From NCBI RefSeq assembly GCF_000005825.2, contig NC_013791.2, positions 496,001 through 560,000 on the forward strand: DNA of 64,000 bases. Reading direction: 5' to 3'. The DNA is from Alkalihalophilus pseudofirmus OF4 (GTDB lineage: Bacteria; Bacillota; Bacilli; Bacillales; Bacillaceae_D). The position numbers and the translations under genes are program-made. Below the pieces are notes generated by a model that did no database searches, was not told the DNA's origin, and saw only the letters and a list, made by a program, of their open reading frames with translations. Positions 7,025 through 15,947 of the stretch are shown here, piece after piece. The stretch's first letter is position 1. Every line of letters starts with the position of its first letter.

Positions 7025-8704
7025 ATGAATGAATGGTGGAGAAAATCAGTCGTTTACCAAATCTATCCTAAGAGCTTTAATGATACAACTGGAAATGGTG
7101 TGGGTGACTTACAAGGTATTATTGAAAAGCTAGATTATCTAAAAGATTTAGGAGTAGACGTTCTGTGGCTAACTCCGGTATATGCGTCTCCTCAAAAAGA
7201 TAATGGATATGATATTAGTGATTACTATTCCATTCATGCTGAGTATGGGACGATGGAAGACTTTGATCGATTATTAAGTGAAACGCATAATCGCGGAATG
7301 AAACTAATTATGGATTTAGTAGTAAACCATACATCGACAGAGCACCAATGGTTTAAGGAATCTCAGCAATCAAAAGACAATAAATATCGTGATTTTTATA
7401 TTTGGAAGGATGCTGTAGACGGTGCTGAGCCGACGAATTGGCAGTCAAAGTTTGGAGGGAATGCTTGGAAGTGGGATCCTGAAACAGAGCAATATTACTT
7501 GCACCTGTTTGATGTTACTCAAGCTGACTTGAACTGGGAAAATGAAGAGCTTCGCAAGCATGTATATGATATGATGCACTTCTGGTTTGATAAAGGAATT
7601 GATGGATTTAGATTAGATGTAATTAACTTAATTTCAAAAGACCAGACATTCCCGAATGATGATGGATCTGTCGCACCTGGAGATGGTCGTAAGTTTTACA
7701 CAGACGGCCCTCGTGTGCATGAATACTTGCAGGAAATGAACCGTGAAGTCCTTTCAAAATACGATAGTATGACTGTAGGTGAAATGTCATCGACATCAAT
7801 TGATCATTGTATAAAATACTCAAACCCAGACCGAAATGAACTTAGCATGACGTTTAATTTCCACCATTTGAAAGTTGATTATCCAAATGGCGAGAAATGG
7901 GCAATTGCTGATTTTGATTTCCAAGCACTAAAGCAGATCTTAACTAAATGGCAAGTGGAAATGCACAAAGGTGGGGGATGGAATGCCTTGTTCTGGTGCA
8001 ACCATGATCAGCCGCGTGTGGTCACTCGTTATGGAAATGATCAAGAATTTCATAAAGAGTCTGCCAAAATGCTTGCTACAACCGTTCATATGATGCAAGG
8101 AACTCCTTATGTGTATCAAGGCGAAGAGTTTGGAATGACCGACCCTAAATTCACATCCATCGATCAGTATCGTGATGTAGAAACACTAAATTACTACAAA
8201 ATCATGAAAGAAAAAGGCATTGATGAAGCAGAAATTATGGAGATCATTAAGCGCAAGTCCCGTGATAATTCAAGAACTCCTGTACAATGGAATACTGATG
8301 AGCAAGCGGGATTTACAACAGGAACTCCGTGGATTGGCGTAAGTGATAACTACAAGCAAATTAACGCAGAAAATGCTGTGGCAGACCCTACATCAATTTT
8401 TTATCATTATAAAAATTTAATTCAGCTGCGTAAAGAGTACGATGTGATTACTTATGGAAACTATAAGTTAATCTTAGAAGATGATGATCAGATCTTTGCT
8501 TATGTACGTGAATACGAAGATGAGCTCTTGCTTGTCGTCAATAATTTCTACGGAAAGGAAGCGTCGGTAGAACTAGCTTCAGTCATTGAGGGTTATGGCC
8601 AATCTAAATTACTGCTTTCCAATTATGATGATTCATCCGAAGTATCTGAATTAACAACGCTTCGTCCTTACGAATCACTCGTTTATCACTTACAGAAATC
8701 ATGA
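7025..8704 (+). CDS. treA: Phospho-alpha-(1,1)-glucosidase (trehalose-6-phosphate hydrolase)
   Basis: TreA hydrolyses trehalose 6-phosphate to glucose and glucose 6-phosphate in the cytoplasm. The 559-residue protein is a GH13 (alpha/beta)8 barrel: WWRKSVVYQIYPKSF at the start, DLVVNHTS (about residue 100), the nucleophile in GFRLDVI (about 198), the acid/base in TVGEMS (about 251) and NHDQPRVVTRYG (about 326). Length equals that of known TreA proteins. There is no signal peptide. ATG 7025 follows GAAAGGTG. treR begins 24 bp downstream. Oligo-1,6-glucosidases are close relatives, but the tre operator and neighbours settle the call. Confidence 0.96.
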   Translation: MNEWWRKSVVYQIYPKSFNDTTGNGVGDLQGIIEKLDYLKDLGVDVLWLTPVYASPQKDNGYDISDYYSIHAEYGTMEDFDRLLSETHNRGMKLIMDLVVNHTSTEHQWFKESQQSKDNKYRDFYIWKDAVDGAEPTNWQSKFGGNAWKWDPETEQYYLHLFDVTQADLNWENEELRKHVYDMMHFWFDKGIDGFRLDVINLISKDQTFPNDDGSVAPGDGRKFYTDGPRVHEYLQEMNREVLSKYDSMTVGEMSSTSIDHCIKYSNPDRNELSMTFNFHHLKVDYPNGEKWAIADFDFQALKQILTKWQVEMHKGGGWNALFWCNHDQPRVVTRYGNDQEFHKESAKMLATTVHMMQGTPYVYQGEEFGMTDPKFTSIDQYRDVETLNYYKIMKEKGIDEAEIMEIIKRKSRDNSRTPVQWNTDEQAGFTTGTPWIGVSDNYKQINAENAVADPTSIFYHYKNLIQLRKEYDVITYGNYKLILEDDDQIFAYVREYEDELLLVVNNFYGKEASVELASVIEGYGQSKLLLSNYDDSSEVSELTTLRPYESLVYHLQKS

Positions 8705-8728
8705 TAAAATACTGTTGGGTGGTAATTC

Positions 8729-9445
8729 ATGACAAAGAACAAATTTAGGTTAATCTATGATCAATTAGCAACAGAAATTCAAAAAGGAATGATCCAGCCT
8801 GGTGAACTGCTTCCCTCAGAAAATGAGTTAGCTGACACCTATCAGGCTTCACGAGAAACAATCCGTAAAGCATTAAAGCTTTTATCTGAGCATGGTTACA
8901 TTCAAAAGGTTCAAGGGAAAGGCTCGATTGTTTTAGATATTAGTAAAATTGATTTTCCTATTTCAGGACTTGTCAGCTTTAAGGAGCTGGCTGATAAAAT
9001 GGGAAAGCGTGCAAAAACAACAGTGGTAACCTTTAGTCGTGACCGTGTAAATGATTTTCTACGCAAACATCTTCAAGCCGTGGATGGTGAAGAGGTTTGG
9101 TCGGTTGCGCGTGTCCGTGAGATCGATGGGGAGAAAATTATTTTAGACAAAGATTTCTTACGAGTTGACTTGGTGCCTGCTTTAACCAAGAAAGATTGTG
9201 AAGAGTCGATCTATGCTCATATTGAAGAAGAGCTTGGACTCGTCGTCAGCTTTGCTAAAAAAGAAATTACCGTAGAAGAGCCGACGGAGGAAGATATGGA
9301 GCAGCTTGACCTAGAAGGCTACTCAAATGTTGTAGTTGTCAAAAGTCATGTCTATCTTGATGATGCCAAGCTTTTTCAGTATACCGAATCACGACATAGA
9401 CCAGATAAATTTCGCTTTGTCGATTTTGCTAGACGTGCAAAATAA
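8729..9445 (+). CDS. treR: Trehalose operon repressor, GntR family
   Basis: TreR represses the tre genes and is released by trehalose 6-phosphate. The 238-residue protein has an N-terminal GntR winged helix (residues about 5-70, with PGELLPSENELADTYQASRETIRKALKLLSEHGYIQKVQGKGS) and a C-terminal UTRA effector domain (about 90-230). Its likely targets, three TTGTATATACAA-type palindromes, are seen upstream of treP and treA. It is the last gene of the tre group, 24 bp after treA, so it probably shares the treA transcript and is autoregulated. A terminator follows. Confidence 0.95.
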   Translation: MTKNKFRLIYDQLATEIQKGMIQPGELLPSENELADTYQASRETIRKALKLLSEHGYIQKVQGKGSIVLDISKIDFPISGLVSFKELADKMGKRAKTTVVTFSRDRVNDFLRKHLQAVDGEEVWSVARVREIDGEKIILDKDFLRVDLVPALTKKDCEESIYAHIEEELGLVVSFAKKEITVEEPTEEDMEQLDLEGYSNVVVVKSHVYLDDAKLFQYTESRHRPDKFRFVDFARRAK

Positions 9446-9450
9446 GGAGA

Positions 9451-9484
9451 AGGAGCTGTTCCCTAATGGGGACAGCTCCTTTCT
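9451..9484 (+). terminator. treR terminator (head of periodic repeat element, copy 1)
   Basis: AGGAGCTGTTCCC pairs with GGGGACAGCTCCT, then TTCTCGTTT. The AGCTG/CAGCT core recurs in the terminators at 26446, 44755 and 62873, each of which also precedes a copy of the 21-bp-period element. Confidence 0.88.
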
Positions 9485-9519
9485 CGTTTAATTTTGGGGT
9501 GAGGGAGTGAGTGATGATT

Positions 9520-9706
9520 GACGCAATTGCTCTCTGCAAGAATACAATTCCGGGTACACTAGATACAATAAGCGGATGAATCGGCGCAATAACGTGTGAT
9601 CGGCGCAATTGTGCCCGCGAATGACGCAATTGTTCCGGGAACAAGCGCAATCGGCTGTCTGACAGACGCATAAACGGTTTGAAAATATACAATAGCAGCA
9701 GCCTAG
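9520..9706 (+). repeat. 21-bp-period repeat element, copy 1 (nine units)
   Basis: CAAT-like cores occur at 9524, 9545, 9566, 9587, 9606, 9627, 9648, 9669 and 9690. Every step is 21 bp except the fourth unit, which is 19 bp. Most units begin with GACGCAAT or GGCGCAAT; unit 2 reads AATACAATTCC and unit 8 GACGCATAAACG. The 10-13 bases between boxes are variable. It lies directly behind the treR terminator and on the same strand as treR. The rest of the gap up to the peroxidase gene at 9831 shows nothing further that I can name. Confidence 0.88.
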
Positions 9707-9830
9707 CCAAAAATTAAGCACCTAGAGAGTCTGTATCTGATCCGAGCAATATATTAGGTAGTTGTGTATGGTTTTTGTATAATGTATTTGTACATTTCAT
9801 GCAAATGTTTTTATAAGGAGGAACACAACC

Positions 9831-10313
9831 ATGTCAACCGTACATGACTTTACTGTTCAGTCGACTAAAGGAGAAGAAGTCTCTTTATCGACTTACAAAG
9901 GTCAAATAATGCTAATTGTAAATACAGCGACAAAATGCGGCCTTGCTCCACAGTTTAAAGGGTTAGAAAAGCTTCATCAGCAGTACAAAGACAAAGGACT
10001 GGCAGTGCTCGGCTTTCCGTGCAACCAGTTTATGAATCAAGAGCCTGTTAGTGATGAACAAATGACAGAAGCTTGTGAGATCAATTTCGGGGTGACTTTC
10101 CCGCTATTTGCGAAAATTAATGTGAACGGATCGGATGCCCATCCACTTTACAAACATCTTAAAAAAGAACAAAAAGGTCTGCTCAGCTCAGAAATCAAAT
10201 GGAACTTTACTAAATTCTTAGTTGATAAAAATGGTGAAGTCGTCAAACGGTTTGGACCGAATACTTCTCCTGAGAAAATGGAAGATGAAATTAAGGAATT
10301 ATTAGGGCAATAA
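9831..10313 (+). CDS. Glutathione peroxidase-family thiol peroxidase (BsaA-like)
   Basis: A 160-residue thioredoxin-fold peroxidase that reduces hydroperoxides; in Bacillus such proteins use cysteine and most likely thioredoxin or bacillithiol rather than glutathione. The peroxidatic cysteine is Cys36 in NTATKCGLAPQ, the second family signature is GFPCNQF (Cys64), a likely resolving cysteine is Cys82 in TEACEINF, and the conserved Trp/Asn motif IKWNFTKFLVD is present. ATG 9831 follows AAGGAGG. It stands alone with its own terminator. Nitric oxide synthase lies downstream, so both may serve oxidative stress defence, but they look like separate transcription units. Confidence 0.93.
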   Translation: MSTVHDFTVQSTKGEEVSLSTYKGQIMLIVNTATKCGLAPQFKGLEKLHQQYKDKGLAVLGFPCNQFMNQEPVSDEQMTEACEINFGVTFPLFAKINVNGSDAHPLYKHLKKEQKGLLSSEIKWNFTKFLVDKNGEVVKRFGPNTSPEKMEDEIKELLGQ

Positions 10314-10322
10314 TAAATCGTA

Positions 10323-10366
10323 GCTATTTGGATACAATTTTATGATCCAAATGGCTTTTTTGTCTG
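10323..10366 (+). terminator. Terminator of the peroxidase gene
   Basis: ATTTGGAT and ATCCAAAT form the stem, flanked by AGC/GGCT pairing, followed by TTTTTT. Confidence 0.88.
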
Positions 10367-10431
10367 TAAAATAGATATCATAAGAGAAAACGGGATCATA
10401 TTAAGAACGGAATCATAAAGGTGGCGAGGGA

Positions 10432-11532
10432 ATGAATGCGAGTAATCAGCCAACTAAATTAAAGAGTGAAGCGGCTTCCTTTTTAACTCAATGTTACTCA
10501 GAACTGGGCTTATCTAATATACAATTAAACCAACGGATAGATGAAATAAATCAAGAAATTGAGCAAACGGGTACATATACACACACAAGAGAAGAGCTTA
10601 GGCACGGTGCAAAAATGGCTTGGAGAAACAGTAACCGCTGCATCGGACGTTTATTTTGGGAATCAATGCATGTTCTTGATGAAAGGGGCTTGAGTAAAGA
10701 AGAAGAGGTTGCTGACGCTCTTTTTTATCATTTAACCTATGCCACAAATGAAGGCAAAGTCATCCCAACTATAACGGTTTTTAAGCCTGCATCGAACAAT
10801 CAGGTGCCGGTCCGCATATGGAACCATCAATTAATTCGTTATGCAGGGTATGAAACAGAGAGTGGAACTATTGGAGACCCTGCTTCTATTGCCTTTACGA
10901 AGCAGTGTGAGGAACTTGGTTGGAAGGGAGAAGGGACCCCGTTTGATGTACTGCCTTTAGTCATTCAATGCGGCAAGCGAACGCCAAAGTGGTTTGAGAT
11001 TCCAAAAGAGTGCATCATGGAAGTGCCGATTACTCACCCGACAAAGCCCCAATTTAAAGATTTGAACTTAAAATGGTATGGTGTGCCTTTTATTTCAGAT
11101 ATGCGGCTTGAGGTCGGGGGCATTGATTATGTCGCAGCACCTTTTAATGGCTGGTATATGGGAACTGAAATTGGAGCAAGGAATTTGGCAGATGAAACAA
11201 GATATCATATGCTGCCAAAAGTGGCGGGAATTCTTGGACTTGATTGTGAGAGAGAAGCTTATTTATGGCGGGATGAAGCGCTGGTTGAATTAAATCGTGC
11301 GGTGCTTTATTCGTTTAAAGAAGCAGGAGTGAGCATTGTGGATCACCACACAGCAGCCAAGCAGTTCAAGCGATTTGAGGAAAGAGAAGAGGATGCTGGC
11401 AGACCGGTGACTGGGATGTGGAGCTGGCTGATCCCGCCAATGTCTCCTGCAGCAACTCATATTTTCCATAAAGATTACGATAACAAAGTAGTAAGTCCGA
11501 ATTATTTTTATCAAGAGCAGCCTTACAAGTAA
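10432..11532 (+). CDS. nos: Nitric oxide synthase oxygenase
   Basis: A 366-residue bacterial NO synthase that makes nitric oxide and citrulline from arginine. It consists of the oxygenase domain only, with no reductase domain, so electrons must come from separate flavoproteins such as flavodoxins. The heme-binding cysteine is Cys70 in [13 protein letters not shown], and the substrate and pterin region is present in [19 protein letters not shown] and [19 protein letters not shown]. Length matches the Bacillus subtilis enzyme (about 363). ATG 10432 follows AAGGTGGCGAGG. It is a single-gene unit with a strong terminator. In Bacillus this enzyme is linked to protection from oxidative stress. Confidence 0.96.
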   Translation: MNASNQPTKLKSEAASFLTQCYSELGLSNIQLNQRIDEINQEIEQTGTYTHTREELRHGAKMAWRNSNRCIGRLFWESMHVLDERGLSKEEEVADALFYHLTYATNEGKVIPTITVFKPASNNQVPVRIWNHQLIRYAGYETESGTIGDPASIAFTKQCEELGWKGEGTPFDVLPLVIQCGKRTPKWFEIPKECIMEVPITHPTKPQFKDLNLKWYGVPFISDMRLEVGGIDYVAAPFNGWYMGTEIGARNLADETRYHMLPKVAGILGLDCEREAYLWRDEALVELNRAVLYSFKEAGVSIVDHHTAAKQFKRFEEREEDAGRPVTGMWSWLIPPMSPAATHIFHKDYDNKVVSPNYFYQEQPYK

Positions 11533-11536
11533 AAGT

Positions 11537-11600
11537 ATGCTTTCTTATTGTGTCTGGCAAAAAGTGTCCGCCAATAAGAAAGGATGCTTTTTTTATATGA
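11537..11600 (+). terminator. nos terminator
   Basis: ATGCTTTCTTATTG pairs with CCAATAAGAAAGGATGC-type sequence across a purine-rich loop, followed by seven T residues. Confidence 0.85.
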
Positions 11601-11718
11601 TGGTGCAAGGGATTGGTCGTTACGATACAATTAATAAGATACAATTAAGAAGCAGTAAAATATAAAATGTTAGACAGCATAAATATATTGTGAAGTTACG
11701 CAGAAAAGGACGGATAGA

Positions 11719-13602
11719 ATGAGCATTTTACAAGTAGAGCATTTAACCAAAACATATGGGGATAAAACTCTTTTCAATGATCTTTCATTTACAATTAATC
11801 AAAAAGAGAGAATTGGATTGATCGGTATAAACGGCACTGGAAAATCAACTCTTTTGAAGGTGCTTGCTAAAATAGAAGGAATGGATTCAGGCGAATTAAT
11901 TCATGCGAATGATTTTCAGATTGAATATTTGCCGCAGCAGCCGGAGCTTGAAGCAGGTTTAACTGTGCTTGAGCAGATCTATTACGGAGACTCACCAATT
12001 ATGAAGACGATGAGAGCATATGAAGAAATGGTCTTAGAGCTTGAACGTGATCCGGCTAATGAAAAGAAATTAGCTTCCTTAATGAAGCTGCAGCAGAAAA
12101 TGGACGAGCTTGAAGCGTGGGAAGCGAATACGACTGCTAAGACAATTTTATCGAAGCTTGGTATAACGGATTACACGGAAAAAATAGATTCCCTTTCTGG
12201 CGGACAGAAAAAACGGGTTGCGATTGCGAAAGCACTGATTCAGCCAGCGGACCTTCTATTATTAGATGAGCCTACTAACCACTTAGACCATGCAATAATT
12301 GAATGGCTTGAAGGGTTCCTCGCTCAGTACCGCGGGGCATTTATCGTCATTACGCATGATCGTTATTTCTTAACGCGCGTCACGAATAAGATGATTGAAC
12401 TTGACCGTGGCAGGCTTCATACATATGAGGGGAACTATGAAGAATATCTTTCATTGAAAGCGGAACGAGAAGAACAAGAGCATACGCAAGAAAGAAAGCG
12501 CCAAAATCTCTTAAGAAGAGAGCTTGCTTGGCTGCACCGCGGGGCGAAGGCAAGAACGACAAAACAGAAGGCAAGAATTCAGCGGGTAGATGAGTTGAAA
12601 GAAGATACACCTGAGTTTTTGAATCGAGAGTTTGATTTTGCTATTGGCTCAACGAGACTCGGCAAGCAAGTGCTTGAAGTAAAAGGTTTAACAAAGCAAT
12701 TTGAGGATAAACAGTTAATAACAAATTTGAATTACTTGATTGTTAAAGGAGAACGTCTTGGGATTGTAGGCCCTAATGGAAGCGGGAAAACGACGCTGCT
12801 TCAACTGCTCGCAGGCAGAGAAAAACCAACAAGCGGTGAGGTTCTTGTTGGTGAAACAGTCAAAATTGGATATTACACTCAAGAAGATGAAGAGATTGAT
12901 GGAGGCCTTCGTGTTATTGACTATATAAAAGAAGTGGCGGAGGTTGTTCATACAGTTAACCATGAGGTCATTACAGCCGAGCAAATGCTTGAGCGTTTCT
13001 TATTTCCTCGTTCGATGCAGTATACGTATGTAAGACGTTTATCAGGCGGTGAGAAGCGTCGATTGTATCTTTTAAAAATCCTGATGGGAGAGCCGAATGT
13101 GTTATTCCTTGATGAGCCGACAAATGATCTTGATACACAAACTCTTTCTGTCCTTGAAGATTACTTAGATCAGTTCCCGGGTGTCGTTGTCACCGTTTCG
13201 CATGACCGCTATTTTCTCGATCGGGTGGTTGATCATCTGCTTGTCTTTAAAGGAGCAGGCAGCATAGAACGATTCCAAGGACATTATAGTGACTTTCTTC
13301 AATCACAAGAAGAAGATGCAGCTCTTCAAAAAGTGAAAGAGAAAACAGAAACACCTAAAGTAGAAAAAACAAAACGTAAATTGTCTTACCACGAGCAAAA
13401 AGAGTGGGACGGTATTGAAGAGAAAATCGAGAAGCTCGAAATGAAAACAGCAGAGCTAGAAGAAGCGATTACTAAAGCAGGAAGTGACTACGGGAAAATA
13501 AGTGATTTGATGAGTGAGAAAGAAAAGGTTGAAGCTGAGCTGAATCATACGATGGAACGCTGGGAAGAACTCTCTATACTCATTGAAGAGCTTCAAGGTT
13601 AG
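11719..13602 (+). CDS. yfmR: ABC-F family ATPase (YfmR/Uup-like)
   Basis: A 627-residue soluble protein with two ABC ATPase domains and no membrane segments, so an ABC-F ribosome-associated factor, not a transporter. The first Walker A is GINGTGKST (about residue 36), with signature LSGGQKKR and LLLDEPTNHLD; the second is GPNGSGKTT (about 355), with LSGGEKRR and FLDEPTNDLD. The charged inter-domain linker (about 240-300) and a C-terminal coiled coil (about 550-627, EWDGIEEKIEKLEMKTAELEEAI) are typical of the YfmR/Uup branch, which relieves stalled translation. ATG 11719 is preceded by AAAGGACGG. It is monocistronic as far as seen. Confidence 0.88.
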   Translation: MSILQVEHLTKTYGDKTLFNDLSFTINQKERIGLIGINGTGKSTLLKVLAKIEGMDSGELIHANDFQIEYLPQQPELEAGLTVLEQIYYGDSPIMKTMRAYEEMVLELERDPANEKKLASLMKLQQKMDELEAWEANTTAKTILSKLGITDYTEKIDSLSGGQKKRVAIAKALIQPADLLLLDEPTNHLDHAIIEWLEGFLAQYRGAFIVITHDRYFLTRVTNKMIELDRGRLHTYEGNYEEYLSLKAEREEQEHTQERKRQNLLRRELAWLHRGAKARTTKQKARIQRVDELKEDTPEFLNREFDFAIGSTRLGKQVLEVKGLTKQFEDKQLITNLNYLIVKGERLGIVGPNGSGKTTLLQLLAGREKPTSGEVLVGETVKIGYYTQEDEEIDGGLRVIDYIKEVAEVVHTVNHEVITAEQMLERFLFPRSMQYTYVRRLSGGEKRRLYLLKILMGEPNVLFLDEPTNDLDTQTLSVLEDYLDQFPGVVVTVSHDRYFLDRVVDHLLVFKGAGSIERFQGHYSDFLQSQEEDAALQKVKEKTETPKVEKTKRKLSYHEQKEWDGIEEKIEKLEMKTAELEEAITKAGSDYGKISDLMSEKEKVEAELNHTMERWEELSILIEELQG

Positions 13603-13713
13603 AAAAAAGGTACAAAAAAGTTGTACAAAGCCCTCGCATAATCGACATAATACGATACAATGTAGTAAGAAGGAACGGAACATTAAGTATGATTACGTGA
13701 AGGGGTGAGGGAT

Positions 13714-15054
13714 ATGGATGCATCAATTCAAGACGATCGAATGTTTGAGCAAGCATTTCGCTACTCTACGATTGGGCTAGTGATCGTTGATATAGATGGG
13801 ACCTATTTGAAAGTGAATGAAGCATATTGTCAGATTACCAATAGACAAGAGGAGAGCATTTTGTCTCAAATATTCATCGACCATATTCATCCCCTTTACC
13901 GAAACGAGGTAGCAGACTCTTTTCATACATTATTACACGAAGAAAAAAGGTCCGTGAATCAAGAGGTCATGCTCGATACCGTCAGTGAAAGCGATAGCTG
14001 GGTAGAGCTTAGTATTTCACTTATACGAGACGACGAGGCCGGCAGACTGTATTATCTCATTCAAGTGCAAGACCTCACGATTCAAAGAACAATTTCTAGC
14101 AAGTTAAAGGTTAGTGAGGCTAAGTTAAATCAAGTTATCGAAACGGTTCCTAGCGGTCTTGTGATGATGGATCAAACAGGAATCATCATTTTCGCCAATC
14201 AGTTAGCTGAGGAGATATTAAAGGTTCGTCTTGATGGTGGAGTACGAGAAGGGGTACGTTCAAGCTATAATGCACCTGAATGGAGAAACAGGCATTTAGA
14301 TGGCAGACCGATGATAGACGAGGAACTTCCCTTCTCGGTTGTTATGAGAACGAGACAGCCTGTATTTGGGATAGAGCATATGATCGAAGGTGAGGGAGGA
14401 GAGAAAACCCTCATCTCAGTCAATGCAGCTCCGTTGTATGATGAATTTGATCAGATTACAGGCGTCCTATGTTCAATCACTGATATTACCGCTCAAAAAA
14501 TAACCGAACAGCAATTGCTAGAAGCTAATTTACTTTTTAAACGCAAATCAGAAATCGATGGGCTGACAGGCATTCCTAATAGGCGTTCTTTCGATAAAAC
14601 CTTGCAGGCTGAGTGGGATGAGAGTGAAAGAGCAGGGTCTCTTTTAACATTAATTATGCTCGATCTTGATTCATTTAAACACTTCAATGATACGTATGGC
14701 CATCAGAAAGGTGATGATTGCTTAAGGAAAGTTGCCGTAGCCATTGATAGAGTGGTGCAAGACCACAAAGGTTTCCTAGCCCGTTACGGTGGAGAAGAAT
14801 TTACCGTCATTAAGCGAGGAGCGAGTCTTGAGGAGAGCAGATATTTAGCTGAAGAAATTAAAGAGGTGGTCTATCAACTCCAGATTCCTCATCAGACATC
14901 AGTCATCGATAATGTAGTAACGGTGAGTGTAGGAGTAGCAGTAAAACAAAATGAACATTGCAGGGACAGTAAAATGCTCTTTGACTGGGCGGACCAAGCA
15001 ATGTATCAAGCGAAGAAAAAAGGCCGGAATCAAGTACTGGTTTATAACAAATAA
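13714..15054 (+). CDS. PAS-PAS-GGDEF diguanylate cyclase
   Basis: A 446-residue cytoplasmic signalling protein. Two PAS domains (about residues 10-125 and 140-265; FRYSTIGLVIVDIDGTYLKVNEAYCQITNR and ETVPSGLVMMDQTGIIIFANQLAEEIL) precede a GGDEF domain (about 275-445; DGLTGIPNRRSFD, IMLDLDSFKHFNDTYGHQKGDDCL, ARYGGEEF). The active-site motif is GGEEF, consistent with c-di-GMP synthesis. I see no RxxD inhibitory site in the bases before GGEEF, so product inhibition may be absent. No membrane segment is present. ATG 13714 is favoured over an in-frame GTG at 13705 because AAGGGGTG at 13700-13707 is then spaced correctly. The sensed signal is unknown. Confidence 0.88.
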   Translation: MDASIQDDRMFEQAFRYSTIGLVIVDIDGTYLKVNEAYCQITNRQEESILSQIFIDHIHPLYRNEVADSFHTLLHEEKRSVNQEVMLDTVSESDSWVELSISLIRDDEAGRLYYLIQVQDLTIQRTISSKLKVSEAKLNQVIETVPSGLVMMDQTGIIIFANQLAEEILKVRLDGGVREGVRSSYNAPEWRNRHLDGRPMIDEELPFSVVMRTRQPVFGIEHMIEGEGGEKTLISVNAAPLYDEFDQITGVLCSITDITAQKITEQQLLEANLLFKRKSEIDGLTGIPNRRSFDKTLQAEWDESERAGSLLTLIMLDLDSFKHFNDTYGHQKGDDCLRKVAVAIDRVVQDHKGFLARYGGEEFTVIKRGASLEESRYLAEEIKEVVYQLQIPHQTSVIDNVVTVSVGVAVKQNEHCRDSKMLFDWADQAMYQAKKKGRNQVLVYNK

Positions 15055-15057
15055 TAC

Positions 15058-15089
15058 AAAAGCAACCAAAGATGGTTGCTTTTTTTATT
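15058..15089 (+). terminator. Terminator of the GGDEF gene
   Basis: AAGCAACC and GGTTGCTT form a hairpin, followed by TTTTTATTT. Confidence 0.88.
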
Positions 15090-15093
15090 TGAG

Positions 15094-15158
15094 TTGATTG
15101 ATTTTGAATGAATAATCGAATGTTTTTGATTGATTATGAATGAATTTGATTGTATACT
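15094..15158 (+). promoter_or_regulatory. fru operon promoter with duplicated operator-like repeat
   Basis: TTGATTGATTNTGAATGAAT occurs twice, at 15094-15113 and 15126-15145, differing at one base and 32 bp apart (about three helical turns). The second copy covers TTGATT (15130-15135), which with TATACT (15153-15158) and 17-bp spacing forms the fru promoter. These direct repeats are good candidates for binding of the DeoR-type repressor FruR. Confidence 0.75.
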
Positions 15159-15191
15159 CATAGTAATTACTAACGTAAGAGGTGTTTAACG

Positions 15192-15947
15192 ATGCTTACG
15201 ATCGAACGTCAAGAAACGATTCTTTCATTGCTGAAAGAGAAAGAAACAATAAAAATTCAAGAAATCGTTGAAATAACAGGGTCTTCTGAGTCCACTATTA
15301 GAAGAGATTTAAAGGAACTAGAGCAATCAAAGAAATTAAAGCGCATACATGGCGGTGCGACATTGTTTCAAAAGAAGCTGGTTGAGCCGACTGTAGCAGA
15401 AAAAACGGTCAAAAACCGTCAAGAAAAGCAGATGATCGCCAAAAAAGCGGCAGACTTGATTGAAGAAGGAGATTGTCTCTTTCTGGATGCTGGTACGAGT
15501 ACGGTTGAAATGATTCCTTTTCTTAAAGGCAAGGATATCGTCGTTGTCACAAATGGGTTGAATAATATCGCAGAGCTGCTTGAAGCAGAAATTGAAACCC
15601 ATGTGGTCGGAGGATATGTGAAAAAAGGAACGAGAGCATTTGTTGGACGCGGTGCGATTCAATCATTAAGAGGGTTTCGTTTTGACAAAGCGTTCATTGG
15701 TACGAATGGTATAAGCTTGAAAGATGGCTGCACAACGCCCGATCCAGAAGAGGCCTTTATTAAAGAAGAAGCGATCAAGCTTGCTGCCGAAAGCTTTGTG
15801 TTGGCAGATCATACGAAGTTTGGTGAAGTATCCTTTTCAAAATTTGCTGATGTGAAAGAAGTCATTATTCTAACAAGTGCCCAAATAGATTCTGAACTGC
15901 GTAACCAGATAAGCCAAGCAACGAAAGTAGAGGTATTTCCATCATGA
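15192..15947 (+). CDS. fruR: Fructose operon repressor, DeoR family
   Basis: A 251-residue DeoR-type regulator: an N-terminal winged helix (residues about 5-57; LTIERQETILSLL, SESTIRRDLKELEQ, RIHGGA) and a sugar-phosphate-sensing domain (GDCLFLDAGTSTVEMIPFL, ... FIGTNGIS, DHTKFG). It is expected to repress the fru operon and respond to fructose 1-phosphate. It is the first gene of a three-gene operon: its stop overlaps the fruK start by four bases (ATGA). Duplicated 20-bp repeats at the promoter are its likely binding sites. Confidence 0.93.
   Translation: MLTIERQETILSLLKEKETIKIQEIVEITGSSESTIRRDLKELEQSKKLKRIHGGATLFQKKLVEPTVAEKTVKNRQEKQMIAKKAADLIEEGDCLFLDAGTSTVEMIPFLKGKDIVVVTNGLNNIAELLEAEIETHVVGGYVKKGTRAFVGRGAIQSLRGFRFDKAFIGTNGISLKDGCTTPDPEEAFIKEEAIKLAAESFVLADHTKFGEVSFSKFADVKEVIILTSAQIDSELRNQISQATKVEVFPS

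Noticed and set aside
9520-9706. CRISPR array
   Set aside because: Boxes are only 8-10 bp and degenerate, spacers are 10-13 bp, and no cas genes occur in the window.
9429-9721. Minus-strand open frames of about 77-93 codons across repeat copy 1
   Set aside because: They arise from the 21-bp period (seven codons), have no ribosome site, and the conserved 19-bp unit would shift the frame; not a coding repeat.
11620-11655. GATACAATTAATAA repeats before the ABC-F gene as part of the periodic element
   Set aside because: The two boxes are 14 bp apart and lack the other units and the AGCTG terminator.
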